A stretch of 64,000 bases of DNA from Streptacidiphilus melanogenes. Its GTDB lineage: Bacteria > Actinomycetota > Actinomycetes > Streptomycetales > Streptomycetaceae. Location of the stretch: positions 1-64,000 of the forward strand of contig NZ_BBPP01000022.1 of assembly GCF_000787835.1 (NCBI RefSeq), written 5' to 3'. A program made the position numbers and the translations under genes. Below, in pieces: positions 50,984 through 59,894 of the stretch (positions are counted from its first letter, which is position 1; each line of letters opens with the position of its first letter). The notes under the pieces are model-generated. The model ran no database searches. It saw only the letters and a list, made by a program, of their open reading frames with translations, and was not told the origin of the DNA.

Positions 50984-52015
50984 TCAGTCGCCCTCGTGGG
51001 CCTCGCGGGTGGAGAGGAGACGGCGCAGCGAGTAGAGGCGGGCCGGGTCGGCGTGGCCGTCGGCGACCCACGCGTCGAGGGCGCAGTCGGGCTCGTCGTG
51101 GGAGCAGGCGCGAGGGCAGTCGACGGTGCCCGGTTCGAGGTCCGGGAAGGCGTGGATGACGCGGGACGGCTCGATGTGGGAGAGCCCGAAGCTGCGGAAG
51201 CCCGGGGTGTCGATGACCCAGCCGGACTCCTGGCCCTTCGCCGCGGGCAGGCGCAGGGCCAGCGCGGAGGTCGTGGTGTGCCGGCCGCGGCCGGTGACCG
51301 CGTTGACGTGGCCGGTCTGGCGCTGGCGGTCGGGGACGAGCGCGTTCACCAGGGTGGTCTTGCCGACGCCGCTGTGGCCGATGAAGACCGTGGACAGGCC
51401 GCGCAGCAGCTCGCGGACCGTTTCCGCGCCGTCGGTGGCGAGGGTGTCGCGGCTGGTGACCACGTGCTGGACGCCGAGCGGCGCGTAGGTCTCCAGCAGC
51501 GACTCGGGCCCCGCCAGGTCCGACTTGGTCAGCACCAGCAGCGGCTCCATGCCCGCGTCGTAGGCGGCGACCAGGCAGCGGTCGATGAGGCGCGGACGGG
51601 GCTCGGGGTCGGCGAGTGCGGTGACGATGGCCAGCTGGTCGGCGTTGGCGACGACGATGCGCTCGTAGGGGTCGTCGTCGTCCGCGGTGCGGCGCAGCAC
51701 CGAGTCGCGGTCCTCGACGCGGACGATGCGGGCCAGGGAGCCGTCCTCGCCGGAGAGGTCACCGACCAGGGCGACGCGGTCGCCGACGACGACGCCCTTG
51801 CGGCCGAGTTCGCGGGCCTTCATCGCGGCGATCTCACGCTCGCGCTTGGTGCCCTCCTCGACCAGGCAGGTGAACCGGCCGCGGTCGATGGTGAGGACCA
51901 TCCCCTCGGCGGCGTCCTCGTGGGTGGGACGGATCCGCGTGCGCGGGCGGGAACCGCGTCGGGAGGGGCGTTGGCGGATGTCGTCCTCGTCGGCGTCCTT
52001 GCCGTAGCGGCGCAT
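50984..52015 (-). CDS. rsgA: RsgA: ribosome small-subunit-dependent GTPase
   Basis: A 343-residue circularly permuted GTPase that assists 30S subunit maturation. The permuted motif order is visible: TKSD (163-166), then GHSGVGKTT (213-221), then DTPG (269-272). An N-terminal OB-fold (about 30-100) and a C-terminal zinc site (C300, C304, H306, C311) complete the family pattern. ATG 52015 follows AGGGG at 7 nt. It starts 10 bp after the aroA stop, so aroA and rsgA form an operon. Confidence 0.95.
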   Translation of the reverse strand: MRRYGKDADEDDIRQRPSRRGSRPRTRIRPTHEDAAEGMVLTIDRGRFTCLVEEGTKREREIAAMKARELGRKGVVVGDRVALVGDLSGEDGSLARIVRVEDRDSVLRRTADDDDPYERIVVANADQLAIVTALADPEPRPRLIDRCLVAAYDAGMEPLLVLTKSDLAGPESLLETYAPLGVQHVVTSRDTLATDGAETVRELLRGLSTVFIGHSGVGKTTLVNALVPDRQRQTGHVNAVTGRGRHTTTSALALRLPAAKGQESGWVIDTPGFRSFGLSHIEPSRVIHAFPDLEPGTVDCPRACSHDEPDCALDAWVADGHADPARLYSLRRLLSTREAHEGD

Positions 52016-52025
52016 GGCGGTACCC

Positions 52026-53381
52026 CTAGCCCTTCCCACCCGTGGCGGCGGTCGGCAACGGGCCTTCCTTCGACCCGAGCAGCTCGGCCCACAGGTCGGG
52101 GAAGCCGGGCAGGGTCTTGGCGGTGGTGGCGATGTTCTCGACCTCGACGCCGGGGACGACCAGACCGATCACGGCCGCGGCCGTGGCCAGGCGGTGGTCC
52201 TCGTAGGTGTGGAAGACGCCGCCGTGCAGCGGACGCGGCGAGATGCGCAGGCCGTCCTCGGTCTCGGCGACGTCGCCGCCCAGCGCGTTGAACTCGCGGG
52301 CGAGGGCGGCCAGCCGGTCCGTCTCGTGCAGGCGCAGGTGCGCGATGCCGCGCAGCGTGGAGGGGGAGTCGGCGAGGAGCGCGACGGCGGCGACCACGGG
52401 GGTCAGCTCGCCGACGGCGTGCAGGTCCGCGTCGATGCCGTGGACCCGGCCCGTGCCGGTGAAGCGCAGGCCGTCAGCTGTGAACTCGCAGGTGCCGCCC
52501 ATCCGTGTGAACAGGTCCCGCAGCTCGTCACCCGGCTGGCTGGTGCGGGCGGGCCAGTCGCGGACGGTGACGGCGCCGCCGGTGACCAGGGCGGCGGCCA
52601 GGAACGGCGCGGCGTTGGAGAGGTCGGGCTCGACCACCACGTCCCGGCCGAGCAGGGCGCCGGGCGCGACGCGCCACACGTCCGGCTCGCCGCCGTCCTC
52701 GGGGGCGTCGACCTGGGCGCCGGCGGCGCGGAGCATCTCCACCGTCATCCGGATGTGGGGGAGCGACGGAACCGGCTCGCCCACGTGCCGGACCTCGACG
52801 CCGTGCTGGAAGCGGGCGCCGGACAGCAGCAGCGCGCTGACGAACTGCGAGGAGCTGGAGGCGTCGACCGTCACCGTGCCGCCGACCAGGCCTCCGGTGC
52901 CGTGGACGGTCATCGGCAGTGCGCCGCGGCCGCCGTCCTCGATGCGGGCGCCGAGGGCGCGCAGCGCCTCGATGACGCCGCCGAGGGGGCGCTCGTGCGA
53001 GCGCGGGTCGCCGTCGAAGTGGACGGGGCCGTCGGCCAGTGCGGCGACCGGCGGCAGGAAGCGCATCACGGTGCCGGCGTTGCCGACGTCGATGGTGGCC
53101 GGTCCGCCGAGGGGTGCGGGCAGCACCCGCCAGGCCTCGCCGCCGCCGCTGACGCCGCTGCTGGAGTTGAGGGTGTCCTCGACGCCGACGCCGAGCGCGC
53201 GCAGGCCCTCGGCCATGAGCAGGCTGTCGCGGCTGCGCAGTGGGCGTCGCACGTAGCCGGGCTGGGCGGCGAGAGCGGCCAGCACCAAGGCGCGGTTGGT
53301 CGCTGACTTGGAGCCGGGCACGGTGACCACCGCGTCCACGGGATCGGTCGCGGTCGGGGCGGGCCAGTGCAGCTCGGTCAT
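52026..53381 (-). CDS. aroA: AroA: 3-phosphoshikimate 1-carboxyvinyltransferase (EPSP synthase)
   Basis: A 451-residue enzyme of the shikimate pathway that joins phosphoenolpyruvate to shikimate-3-phosphate. Signature segments: [17 protein letters not shown] near the N-terminus, [43 protein letters not shown] and [18 protein letters not shown] 53381 (MTELHWPAP) was preferred to GTG 53387. A TAAGCT hexamer ends 8 nt upstream and no ribosome site is seen, so the message is near-leaderless. rsgA follows within 10 bp. Confidence 0.96.
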   Translation of the reverse strand: MTELHWPAPTATDPVDAVVTVPGSKSATNRALVLAALAAQPGYVRRPLRSRDSLLMAEGLRALGVGVEDTLNSSSGVSGGGEAWRVLPAPLGGPATIDVGNAGTVMRFLPPVAALADGPVHFDGDPRSHERPLGGVIEALRALGARIEDGGRGALPMTVHGTGGLVGGTVTVDASSSSQFVSALLLSGARFQHGVEVRHVGEPVPSLPHIRMTVEMLRAAGAQVDAPEDGGEPDVWRVAPGALLGRDVVVEPDLSNAAPFLAAALVTGGAVTVRDWPARTSQPGDELRDLFTRMGGTCEFTADGLRFTGTGRVHGIDADLHAVGELTPVVAAVALLADSPSTLRGIAHLRLHETDRLAALAREFNALGGDVAETEDGLRISPRPLHGGVFHTYEDHRLATAAAVIGLVVPGVEVENIATTAKTLPGFPDLWAELLGSKEGPLPTAATGGKG

Positions 53382-53389
53382 GAGCACAC

Positions 53390-53395
53390 AGCTTA
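53390..53395 (-). promoter_or_regulatory. -10 element TAAGCT of aroA-rsgA
   Basis: On the minus strand TAAGCT ends 8 nt before the aroA ATG; no Shine-Dalgarno lies between. Confidence 0.45.
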
Positions 53396-53523
53396 GGCCC
53401 CGAACTGGTTGGGGCTCGGAACGGCGACCGCGGAACCGGCCACGGTGATGAGGCGGCGGGGTTGGAGAAGCGGGTGGAGCAGCGGGTGGAGAAGAGTGGG
53501 TGGCTTGCCGTGCGGGTGAGCCG

Positions 53524-54234
53524 CTACGGGAGGAGCCAGCGGGCGCCGAGGGCGAGGGAACCGAGGGAGACCACGAGGAAGAGGCCGACCCAGAGGATGC
53601 CGGGTATCCGGGTCAGGCGGGCGAGCTGGTCCGCGTCGGAGTCTCGGGCCTGGCGACGGGCGCGCTTGCTCTGCAGTTCGATCACCGGCCGGACGCCGCC
53701 GAGCAGCAGGAAGAAGACGCTGAGGTAGGCGAAGGCTCCCTGCAGTTCTGCGCCGCCGAACCAGGAGACGGAGAAACAGAGCGCGCCGGTTGTGAGCACG
53801 GTCAACACGCCGAAGGCGTTGCGCACCTCGATCAGCACGCCGAGCAGCAGTGCCACGACCGCCCACAGCAGCGCGGTGGTGTGACCGGCGGAGAGCAGCC
53901 ACGCGCCGCCCAGACCGAGGAGGGAGGGGGCGATGTAGCCGGCGGCGGCTGTGAACACCATGCCGGGGCCGTAGGGCTTGCCGGAGGAGACGGTCAGGCC
54001 ACTGGTGTCCGAGTGCAGCCGGATGCCGTGCAGGCGGCGGCGCATCAGCAACGCGATCAGGGCGTGCCCGCCCTCGTGGGCGATGGTCACCACGTTGCGG
54101 GTGAACTGCCATACGGCCCGCCAGCCGACCGCGAGCAGCGCGACTGCAGCCATGGCCCAGACCAGGGCGGAGCTCGGCGCGGTCTGCGTGCCGGTCACCT
54201 GGTCCCAGACCTGGCTGATGCTGTGCGCCTCCAT
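53524..54234 (-). CDS. M50-type membrane metallopeptidase
   Basis: A 236-residue polytopic protein with HEGGH (HExxH zinc motif) in [19 protein letters not shown] and about six hydrophobic segments, matching the M50B-like family. These intramembrane proteases cleave membrane proteins, but many actinobacterial copies have no known substrate. The second-ligand NPDG-type motif of site-2 proteases is not seen. ATG 54234 follows AGGGG at 9 nt. It is divergent from the FAD-linked oxidase, and the palindromic operator between them may affect both. Confidence 0.88.
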   Translation of the reverse strand: MEAHSISQVWDQVTGTQTAPSSALVWAMAAVALLAVGWRAVWQFTRNVVTIAHEGGHALIALLMRRRLHGIRLHSDTSGLTVSSGKPYGPGMVFTAAAGYIAPSLLGLGGAWLLSAGHTTALLWAVVALLLGVLIEVRNAFGVLTVLTTGALCFSVSWFGGAELQGAFAYLSVFFLLLGGVRPVIELQSKRARRQARDSDADQLARLTRIPGILWVGLFLVVSLGSLALGARWLLP

Positions 54235-54405
54235 GCCGCGGTGCCCCTGCCTTCCGTGTTTCCCGGTTCCTGCGGTTGTCGGACGGTCCCAGGGCAATCC
54301 CCGGACGGTCGTCGGACGAGGCGAGCAGCCTCGCACAGGTGGACGCCGGCGAGCCACGTCGCGGTTCGCCGCGGATCAGCCGGGCGTTGTCACCGGAGCA
54401 ATAAA

Positions 54406-54432
54406 ACCCTAGGGTAATTTACCCATGGGTAA
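54406..54432. promoter_or_regulatory. Palindromic operator array before the FAD-linked oxidase
   Basis: ACCCTAGGGT (54406-54415) overlaps GGGTAA-T-TTACCC (54412-54424), which overlaps the palindrome TTACCCATGGGTAA (54419-54432). TAATAT at 54430-54435 is a good -10, so the array covers the -35/-10 region and suggests repression by a dimeric regulator. Confidence 0.7.
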
Positions 54433-54458
54433 TATCTAGGCCGCTGGGAGCAGCCCTC

Positions 54459-56120
54459 ATGCCCGAGACCGCCACTCGTCCCGAATCCGACCCCGGTACC
54501 CCCGCCCGTGCCCGCTCCTGGTGGGGCTGGGGCTACACCGACGCACACCCCGACGACGCGGAATGCGTCGCGATGGGATCGCTGCTGCCCGGCACCCTGG
54601 CCGCTCCGCTGCCGGTCCCGCAGGTGGCGGACCTGAACATCGGCCGTCCCGCCCTGACGCCTCCGGCCTCCCTGGGGCACCTGGTGACCGCCGATCCGGG
54701 GGAGCGCGCCGCCCACGCCATGGGCAAGGCCTACCGTGACGTCATCCGAGCCCTGCGCGGCCGCCCGGGCCGGATCCCCGACCTCGTGGCCCGCCCGGAG
54801 CGCGACCAGGACGTCGCCGACCTGCTGGACTGGGCCGGTGCGCACCAGGTGGCCGTGATCCCCTTCGGCGGCGGGTCCTCGGTGGTCGGCGGGGTCGAGT
54901 ACCGCGGCGACGCCCACCGCGCCGTGCTCTCGCTCGATCTGACCTCGATGGACCGGGTTCTCGAGATCGACGCCGCGAGCCGCTCCGCCCGCATCCAGGC
55001 CGGGGCGCTCGGTCCCGTGCTGGAGGACCAGCTGCGGCCCCACGGCCTCACGCTGCGCCACTTCCCGCAGAGCTTCGAGTTCTCCACCCTCGGCGGCTGG
55101 CTGGCCACCCGGGCCGGCGGCCACTACGCCACCGTCCACACCCACATCGACGACTTCGTCCAGTCCCTGCGCGTCGTGGCACCCGCCGCGACGGGCGAGT
55201 CCTGGCGGCTGCCGGGCTCGGGCGCGGGTCCGTCCCCCGACCGCATGTTCCTGGGCTCCGAGGGCACGCTCGGTGTCATCACCGAGGCGTGGATGCGACT
55301 GCAGGAGCGCCCCCGCCACAAGGCGTCGGCGTCCGTGGCCTTCGCCGACTTCGGCCGGGCGCTCGACGCGGTGCGCGCCGTCGCCCAGTCCGACCTGGCT
55401 CCGGCCAACTGCCGTCTGCTCGACCCCGGCGAGGCCGCCCTGGCCGGCGCCTCGCGGGACGGCTCCAGCGTCCTGGTCCTGGGCTTCGAATCGGCCACGG
55501 CCCCGGTCGGCGACCGGCTCGCGACGGCCGTCGATCTGGCGCGCGCCCACGGCGGCCGGGGCGAGACGCCGACGACGGGCCGCGCAGCCGCCACCCCAGC
55601 CGCCGATTCGGCTGCCGGGGGCGCCGGGTCGGGCGCCGACTCGGCCGTGACCGCCTGGCGCTCGGCGTTCCTGCGCATGCCCTACCTGCGGGACGGCCTG
55701 GCCCGGATGGGCGCGGTCGTCGAGACCTTCGAGACCGCCGCCACCTGGGACAGGCTGCCCGCCCTGATCGACGCCGTCCGCACCGAGGTCGGCGCGGCCG
55801 CGCTCAAGGCCACCGGGCACCCGGCCACCATCAACTGCCGTCTCACGCACGTCTATCCGGACGGAGCGGCCCCCTACTTCACCGTGGCCGTCGCCGGCCG
55901 CCCCGGCGAGGAGGTGGAGATCTGGGACGAGATCAAGGCCGTGGCGAGCGACGTCCTGCACCGTCACCGCGCCACCATCACCCATCACCACGCCGTCGGC
56001 CGCGATCACCGTCCCGGCTACGACCTGCAGCGTCCCGAGCCGTTCGCGCTGGCGCTGCGCGCCGCCAAGGACGCCCTGGACCCGCACCGCATCCTCAACC
56101 CCGGCGTCCTGCTCGACTGA
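54459..56120 (+). CDS. FAD-binding oxidase, alkylglycerone-phosphate synthase-like
   Basis: A 553-residue VAO/PCMH-type flavoprotein. FAD-binding PFGGGSSVVGGV lies near residue 135, FPQSFEFSTLGGWLATRAGG near 210 and GSEGTLGVITEAWMRL near 268; the C-terminal active-site region reads ITHHHAVGRDHRPGYDLQR (near residue 507), characteristic of the AGPS-like branch. Human AGPS makes ether lipids; bacterial members act on uncertain substrates. A Thr/Ala/Gly-rich insert (about 370-390) is present. ATG 54459 has GGGAG 8 nt upstream. A palindromic array over its promoter implies regulation, but no regulator gene is adjacent. Confidence 0.9.
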   Translation: MPETATRPESDPGTPARARSWWGWGYTDAHPDDAECVAMGSLLPGTLAAPLPVPQVADLNIGRPALTPPASLGHLVTADPGERAAHAMGKAYRDVIRALRGRPGRIPDLVARPERDQDVADLLDWAGAHQVAVIPFGGGSSVVGGVEYRGDAHRAVLSLDLTSMDRVLEIDAASRSARIQAGALGPVLEDQLRPHGLTLRHFPQSFEFSTLGGWLATRAGGHYATVHTHIDDFVQSLRVVAPAATGESWRLPGSGAGPSPDRMFLGSEGTLGVITEAWMRLQERPRHKASASVAFADFGRALDAVRAVAQSDLAPANCRLLDPGEAALAGASRDGSSVLVLGFESATAPVGDRLATAVDLARAHGGRGETPTTGRAAATPAADSAAGGAGSGADSAVTAWRSAFLRMPYLRDGLARMGAVVETFETAATWDRLPALIDAVRTEVGAAALKATGHPATINCRLTHVYPDGAAPYFTVAVAGRPGEEVEIWDEIKAVASDVLHRHRATITHHHAVGRDHRPGYDLQRPEPFALALRAAKDALDPHRILNPGVLLD

Positions 56121-56274
56121 GACGCACGAGGTGCGTGAGGCGACCGAGGCGACCGAAGCGACCTCCGCGCATGGGCGTGTGAGGTGACCGAGGCGGCCCC
56201 TGTGCCTCGCGGTGGGTCGGGGCCGCGTGGAGTTCCCACCTCCGCCCAGGGGGCGACCTGGCAAGGTGGAACCC

Positions 56275-57039
56275 ATGTGCGGACGGTATGCGTCGAGTCG
56301 GAAGCCCGAGGACCTGGTCGAGCTCTTCGAGGTGAAGAGCTGGGACGCCCAGGAGACGCTCCCGGCCGACTACAACGTCGCGCCGACCAAGGACGTCTAC
56401 GCGGTGCTGGAACGTCCCGTCCGGGACCTCGGACCCGCCCCGGTGCGGCAGCTGCGGGTGCTGCGCTGGGGCCTGGTCCCCTCCTGGGCGAAGGACCCGG
56501 GCGTGGGCGTGAAGATGTTCAACGCGCGCGCCGAGACGGTTCACGAGAAGCCCGCCTACCGTCGGGCGTTCACGACGCGGCGCTGCCTGCTCCCCGCCGA
56601 CGGCTACTTCGAGTGGCACACCCCCGAGAAGGAGCCCGGCCGGAAGAAGGCGCCGAAGAAGCAGCCGTACTTCGTGACCCCGAAGGACGGCGCGGAGATG
56701 GCCTTCGCCGGGCTCTACGAGTTCTGGCGGGACCGGAACATCCCCGAGGACGACCCGGCGGCCTGGCTGACCACCTGCACGATCATCACGACCGCCGCCG
56801 AACCGGAGCTGGCGGACGTGCACCCGCGGATGCCCCTCGTCCTGCCGCGCGACCGCTGGGACGACTGGCTGGACCGCTCGTTCACGGACGCGGACGAGCT
56901 GCAGGCGCTGCTGGCACCGCCCACTCCGGGCCTGATGGAGCTGCGGCCGGTCGGAGACGCGGTCGGAAACTTCCGCAACAACGGGCCCGAGCTGCTGGAC
57001 CGGGCGGAGCCGGAGGAGATCGTGGAGACGCTCTTCTGA
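56275..57039 (+). CDS. SRAP (HMCES/YedK) abasic-site processing protein
   Basis: A 254-residue SOS-response-associated peptidase that crosslinks to abasic sites in single-stranded DNA. Catalytic Cys2 follows the initiator Met (MCGRY), and the other conserved residues are present: Asn34 (YNVAPT), Glu113 (ADGYFEW) and His183 (DVHPRMP). LRWGLVPSWAKD and FNARAET are also family signatures. ATG 56275 is fixed by Cys2, with GGTGG 5 nt upstream. It precedes sigR, with no clear operon link. Confidence 0.95.
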   Translation: MCGRYASSRKPEDLVELFEVKSWDAQETLPADYNVAPTKDVYAVLERPVRDLGPAPVRQLRVLRWGLVPSWAKDPGVGVKMFNARAETVHEKPAYRRAFTTRRCLLPADGYFEWHTPEKEPGRKKAPKKQPYFVTPKDGAEMAFAGLYEFWRDRNIPEDDPAAWLTTCTIITTAAEPELADVHPRMPLVLPRDRWDDWLDRSFTDADELQALLAPPTPGLMELRPVGDAVGNFRNNGPELLDRAEPEEIVETLF

Positions 57040-57067
57040 GACCATGGACGTGGAGACGCCACGAACG

Positions 57068-57093
57068 GGAATGTACGGGTGAGCCCGCTGGTT
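57068..57093 (+). promoter_or_regulatory. Sigma-R autoregulatory promoter of sigR-rsrA
   Basis: GGAAT (57068-57072), 18 nt, GTT (57091-57093): an exact SigR consensus, equivalent to the known sigRp2 positive-feedback promoter. Confidence 0.92.
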
Positions 57094-57145
57094 GAGCCCA
57101 CTGACAGGATCGAGTCAGGTCGCACGCGTCAGTGGAAGGCAGCTC

Positions 57146-57919
57146 ATGGTTCCAGCAGCATGCCCCGCCCGTCCGGAGGAGAATGCCCAGTCGTTCCTCG
57201 CCTGGGCGGACTGGCCTGTCGCGGGCGATTCCGCGCAGAGCCAGATAGTCTCCATGGCGAGCACGCACGGCATTGCTGAGGAGGTGGGTCCGGTCGCCGA
57301 GAAGGACATCGAGGAGACCGAGGCGGAGCGCGCACAGCGCTTCGAGCGGGACGCTCTGGGCTACCTGGACCAGCTCTACTCCGCCGCCTTGCGGATGACC
57401 CGCAACCCGGCGGACGCCGAGGACCTGCTCCAGGAGACCTTCGTCAAGGCGTTCGCCTCCTTCCACCAGTTCCGTGAGGGCACGAACCTCAAGGCCTGGC
57501 TCTACCGCATCCTGACGAACACCTTCATCAACTCCTACCGGAAGAAGCAGCGCGAGCCGCAGCGCACCGGTGCGGACGAGATCGAGGACTGGCAGCTGGC
57601 GCGGGCCGAGTCGCACATGTCGACGGGTCTGCGGTCGGCGGAGGCGCAGGCGCTGGACCACCTCCCGGACAGCGACGTGAAGGAAGCCCTGCAGGCGATC
57701 CCGGAGGAGTTCCGCATCGCGGTGTATCTCGCCGACGTCGAGGGCTTCGCGTACAAGGAGATTGCCGACATCATGGGGACACCCATCGGTACGGTGATGT
57801 CCCGACTGCACCGCGGGCGCCGCCAGCTGCGGTCCCTGCTGGAGGACTACGCTCGTGAGCGCGGGTTGGTCCCGGCCGGTACTGGCACGGGGGATGACCG
57901 GAAAGGCGCGGACTCATGA
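57146..57919 (+). CDS. sigR: SigR: ECF sigma factor of the thiol-oxidative stress response
   Basis: ECF-type RNA polymerase sigma factor controlling thiol homeostasis. Region 2 ([40 protein letters not shown]) and region 4 ([35 protein letters not shown]) are nearly canonical for SigR. ATG 57146, with GGAAGG 6 nt upstream, gives a 257-residue long form. Internal starts at ATG 57254 and GTG 57284 give short forms; the latter ([11 protein letters not shown]) aligns with the usual SigR N-terminus. Two forms fit the known SigR/SigR' biology. The stop overlaps rsrA (ATGA). Confidence 0.96.
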   Translation: MVPAACPARPEENAQSFLAWADWPVAGDSAQSQIVSMASTHGIAEEVGPVAEKDIEETEAERAQRFERDALGYLDQLYSAALRMTRNPADAEDLLQETFVKAFASFHQFREGTNLKAWLYRILTNTFINSYRKKQREPQRTGADEIEDWQLARAESHMSTGLRSAEAQALDHLPDSDVKEALQAIPEEFRIAVYLADVEGFAYKEIADIMGTPIGTVMSRLHRGRRQLRSLLEDYARERGLVPAGTGTGDDRKGADS

Positions 57920-58227
57920 GCTGCGGCAACCACCACGACACTCCGTGCGAGGACGTGCTCGACCACTTGTACGAGTACCTCGACAACGAGATGGGCGCAG
58001 CGGAGTGCGCGAAGCTGCGCGAGCATCTCGACGAGTGCAGCCCGTGCCTGGAGAAGTACGGGCTGGAGCAGGCGATCAAGGCGCTGGTGAAGCGCAGCTG
58101 CGGCTGTGACACCGCCCCGACCGATCTGCGCGGCAAGGTCATGGCCCGCATCGAGCGCATCCGTGCCGGCCTTCCGGTCGAGGGCGACGTCCTCTCGGAG
58201 CACACGCCCGCCCCGGCGGCGGAGTAG
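57916..58227 (+). CDS. rsrA: RsrA: redox-sensing zinc anti-sigma factor
   Basis: A 103-residue ZAS-family anti-sigma factor that binds SigR when reduced and releases it on disulfide formation. The zinc motif is H37-x3-C41-x2-C44 (HLDECSPC), with C11 as the fourth ligand. C3, C31, C62 and C64 are further cysteines. ATG 57916 overlaps the sigR stop by 4 bp, giving translational coupling and stoichiometric production. Expression comes from the sigma-R promoter upstream of sigR, closing the feedback loop. Confidence 0.96.
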   Translation: MSCGNHHDTPCEDVLDHLYEYLDNEMGAAECAKLREHLDECSPCLEKYGLEQAIKALVKRSCGCDTAPTDLRGKVMARIERIRAGLPVEGDVLSEHTPAPAAE

Positions 58228-58520
58228 ACGGACGAGCAGGGCCGCGGTCGGCGAGGTTCCGACGCCCCGACCGTGCCCCTGACGTGGACCGTTAGGTTTT
58301 TTCGGCGCCATGTGGCTTGCCGTTGCCAGAATTTGACGCATCAGACGTTTGAAACCGCGCCATGTGAAGAAATCGTGCTGTCCTGCCCGCATCAAGACCG
58401 TGGGCCTGGGTAAGCAGTCACCCGATCGTGGAGTTTTTCGTGGAACGCCCGCTGCTGTGCGGGCGCTGTGCGATGAACTGAGGCTGGGCCGGGGACCATG
58501 GCGAAAGCGGAGCGGAGTCG
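58228..58520. other. Intergenic region with a hairpin and a spaced 10-bp direct repeat
   Basis: A CGGTCGG/CCGACCG hairpin near 58243-58273 could terminate sigR-rsrA. A T-rich tract (TTAGGTTTTTTCGG) and TTGACG at 58333-58338 follow. GCGCCATGTG occurs at 58305-58314 and 58357-58366 in direct orientation, possibly regulatory for the HD-domain genes. No gene is seen. Confidence 0.45.
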
Positions 58521-59894
58521 GTGGCGGAGGCGGGCGGGAAGCCCCTATCGCGTGGGGGGCGGGCCTACGCGGGGGCGGTGATCGTCGGGGCGTCGGTGTG
58601 CGTGGCGGCCTGCGGGGTCGGTGCGGGGCCCTGGGGCCGGGTCGCGGTGCTGGCCGCGTTGCACGGCACGTGTGAATGGCTGGTGCGACGTCAGACACGG
58701 GTGGGGGCGGTGGCCGAGGCCGTCGCCCCGGAGGTGAGCGCGCGCTGGGCGGCGTTCTTTCCGGTGCTGCTCGCGGCGGCGGCCCTGCTGCGGCCGGGGC
58801 CGGCCGCGCTGGTGCCGGTGCTGGGCGCGGTGCTCGCGCCCGCCGCGCCGCCACGGGCGCTGCGGCGGCTGTGGAACGCGGCGCAGCTCGCACTCGCGAC
58901 GTGCGCGGCCGCGGGCGTCTTCCGGGGGCTCGGCGGGCCCGGGCAGCTGGCACGGCATCAGTTCCCGGCCGTGCTGGGTCCGGCGGTGGCGGCGGCGCTG
59001 GCCTTCTGCCTGGTCTCCGGTGTGCTCGCGGCGGGGATCAGGATCACGGCGGAGCGGGCCGATCCGCGCACGGTGTGGGGCGGGGCGCTGCTGCGCTCGC
59101 TCGTGCCCTGCCTCGGCTACGGGCTGATCGGGTTGATGATGGCGGTGCTGTGGCAGGGCCGGTACGGGGTCTTCTCGGCCGTGCTGGTGCTGTTGCCACT
59201 GACGGTGTCCTCGTGGGTCTTCGCCCAGTTCCAGCAGGAGGAGGCCGCGCACCAGGCGACGGTCAGCGCGCTGGTGCAGGCGGTGGAGATCAAGGACGAG
59301 TACACCCGCGGGCACAGCGAGCGGGTCAGCCGCGCCTCGGTGCTGATCGCGCGGGAGCTGCGGATGGCGGAGGAGCGGGTCGCCTCGCTGCGGATCGCCG
59401 GCGTGCTCCACGACATCGGCAAGCTCGGCGTGCCGACACGGGTGCTGCGCAAGAACGGTCCGCTCACGGACGACGAGCACGAGGCGGTGCAGCTGCACCC
59501 GACGTTCGGGCACGAGATGGTGCGCGGGATCGGCTTTCTCGGGGAGGCCCGGGAGGGCATCCTGCATCACCACGAGCGGATGGACGGGCGCGGCTACCCG
59601 TCCGGGCTGGCGGGCGATCAGATCCCCGAGTTCGCTCGGGTCATCGCGGTCGCGGACGCCTTCGACTCGATGACCTCCACCCGCTCCTACCGGCGGGCGC
59701 GGCCGGTGGACGAGGCGGTGACGGAGCTGGAGCGGTGCTCGGGCACCCAGTTCGATCCGACGATGGTCGGCGCGCTGATCCGTGCGGTGCGGCGGCACGG
59801 TTGGAGCCCGGCGCAGCCACGGCCGGGGGACGAGGATGCGCCTGACGTGCCCCTGGGCATCCGGGAGCCGAGCCGTGCGGGCCTCGTCGGATGA
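58521..59894 (+). CDS. Membrane-bound HD-GYP domain phosphodiesterase
   Basis: A 457-residue protein with about six hydrophobic segments in the first 240 residues and a cytoplasmic HD-GYP domain after about 265. The metal-binding HD is in VLHDIGKLGVP, and the GYP signature is intact in HHHERMDGRGYPSGL, followed by VIAVADAFDSMTS. HD-GYP enzymes hydrolyse cyclic dinucleotides such as c-di-GMP. GTG 58521 has GGAG 8 nt upstream. The stop overlaps the ATG of the next gene, so the two HD proteins are made together. Confidence 0.92.
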   Translation: MAEAGGKPLSRGGRAYAGAVIVGASVCVAACGVGAGPWGRVAVLAALHGTCEWLVRRQTRVGAVAEAVAPEVSARWAAFFPVLLAAAALLRPGPAALVPVLGAVLAPAAPPRALRRLWNAAQLALATCAAAGVFRGLGGPGQLARHQFPAVLGPAVAAALAFCLVSGVLAAGIRITAERADPRTVWGGALLRSLVPCLGYGLIGLMMAVLWQGRYGVFSAVLVLLPLTVSSWVFAQFQQEEAAHQATVSALVQAVEIKDEYTRGHSERVSRASVLIARELRMAEERVASLRIAGVLHDIGKLGVPTRVLRKNGPLTDDEHEAVQLHPTFGHEMVRGIGFLGEAREGILHHHERMDGRGYPSGLAGDQIPEFARVIAVADAFDSMTSTRSYRRARPVDEAVTELERCSGTQFDPTMVGALIRAVRRHGWSPAQPRPGDEDAPDVPLGIREPSRAGLVG

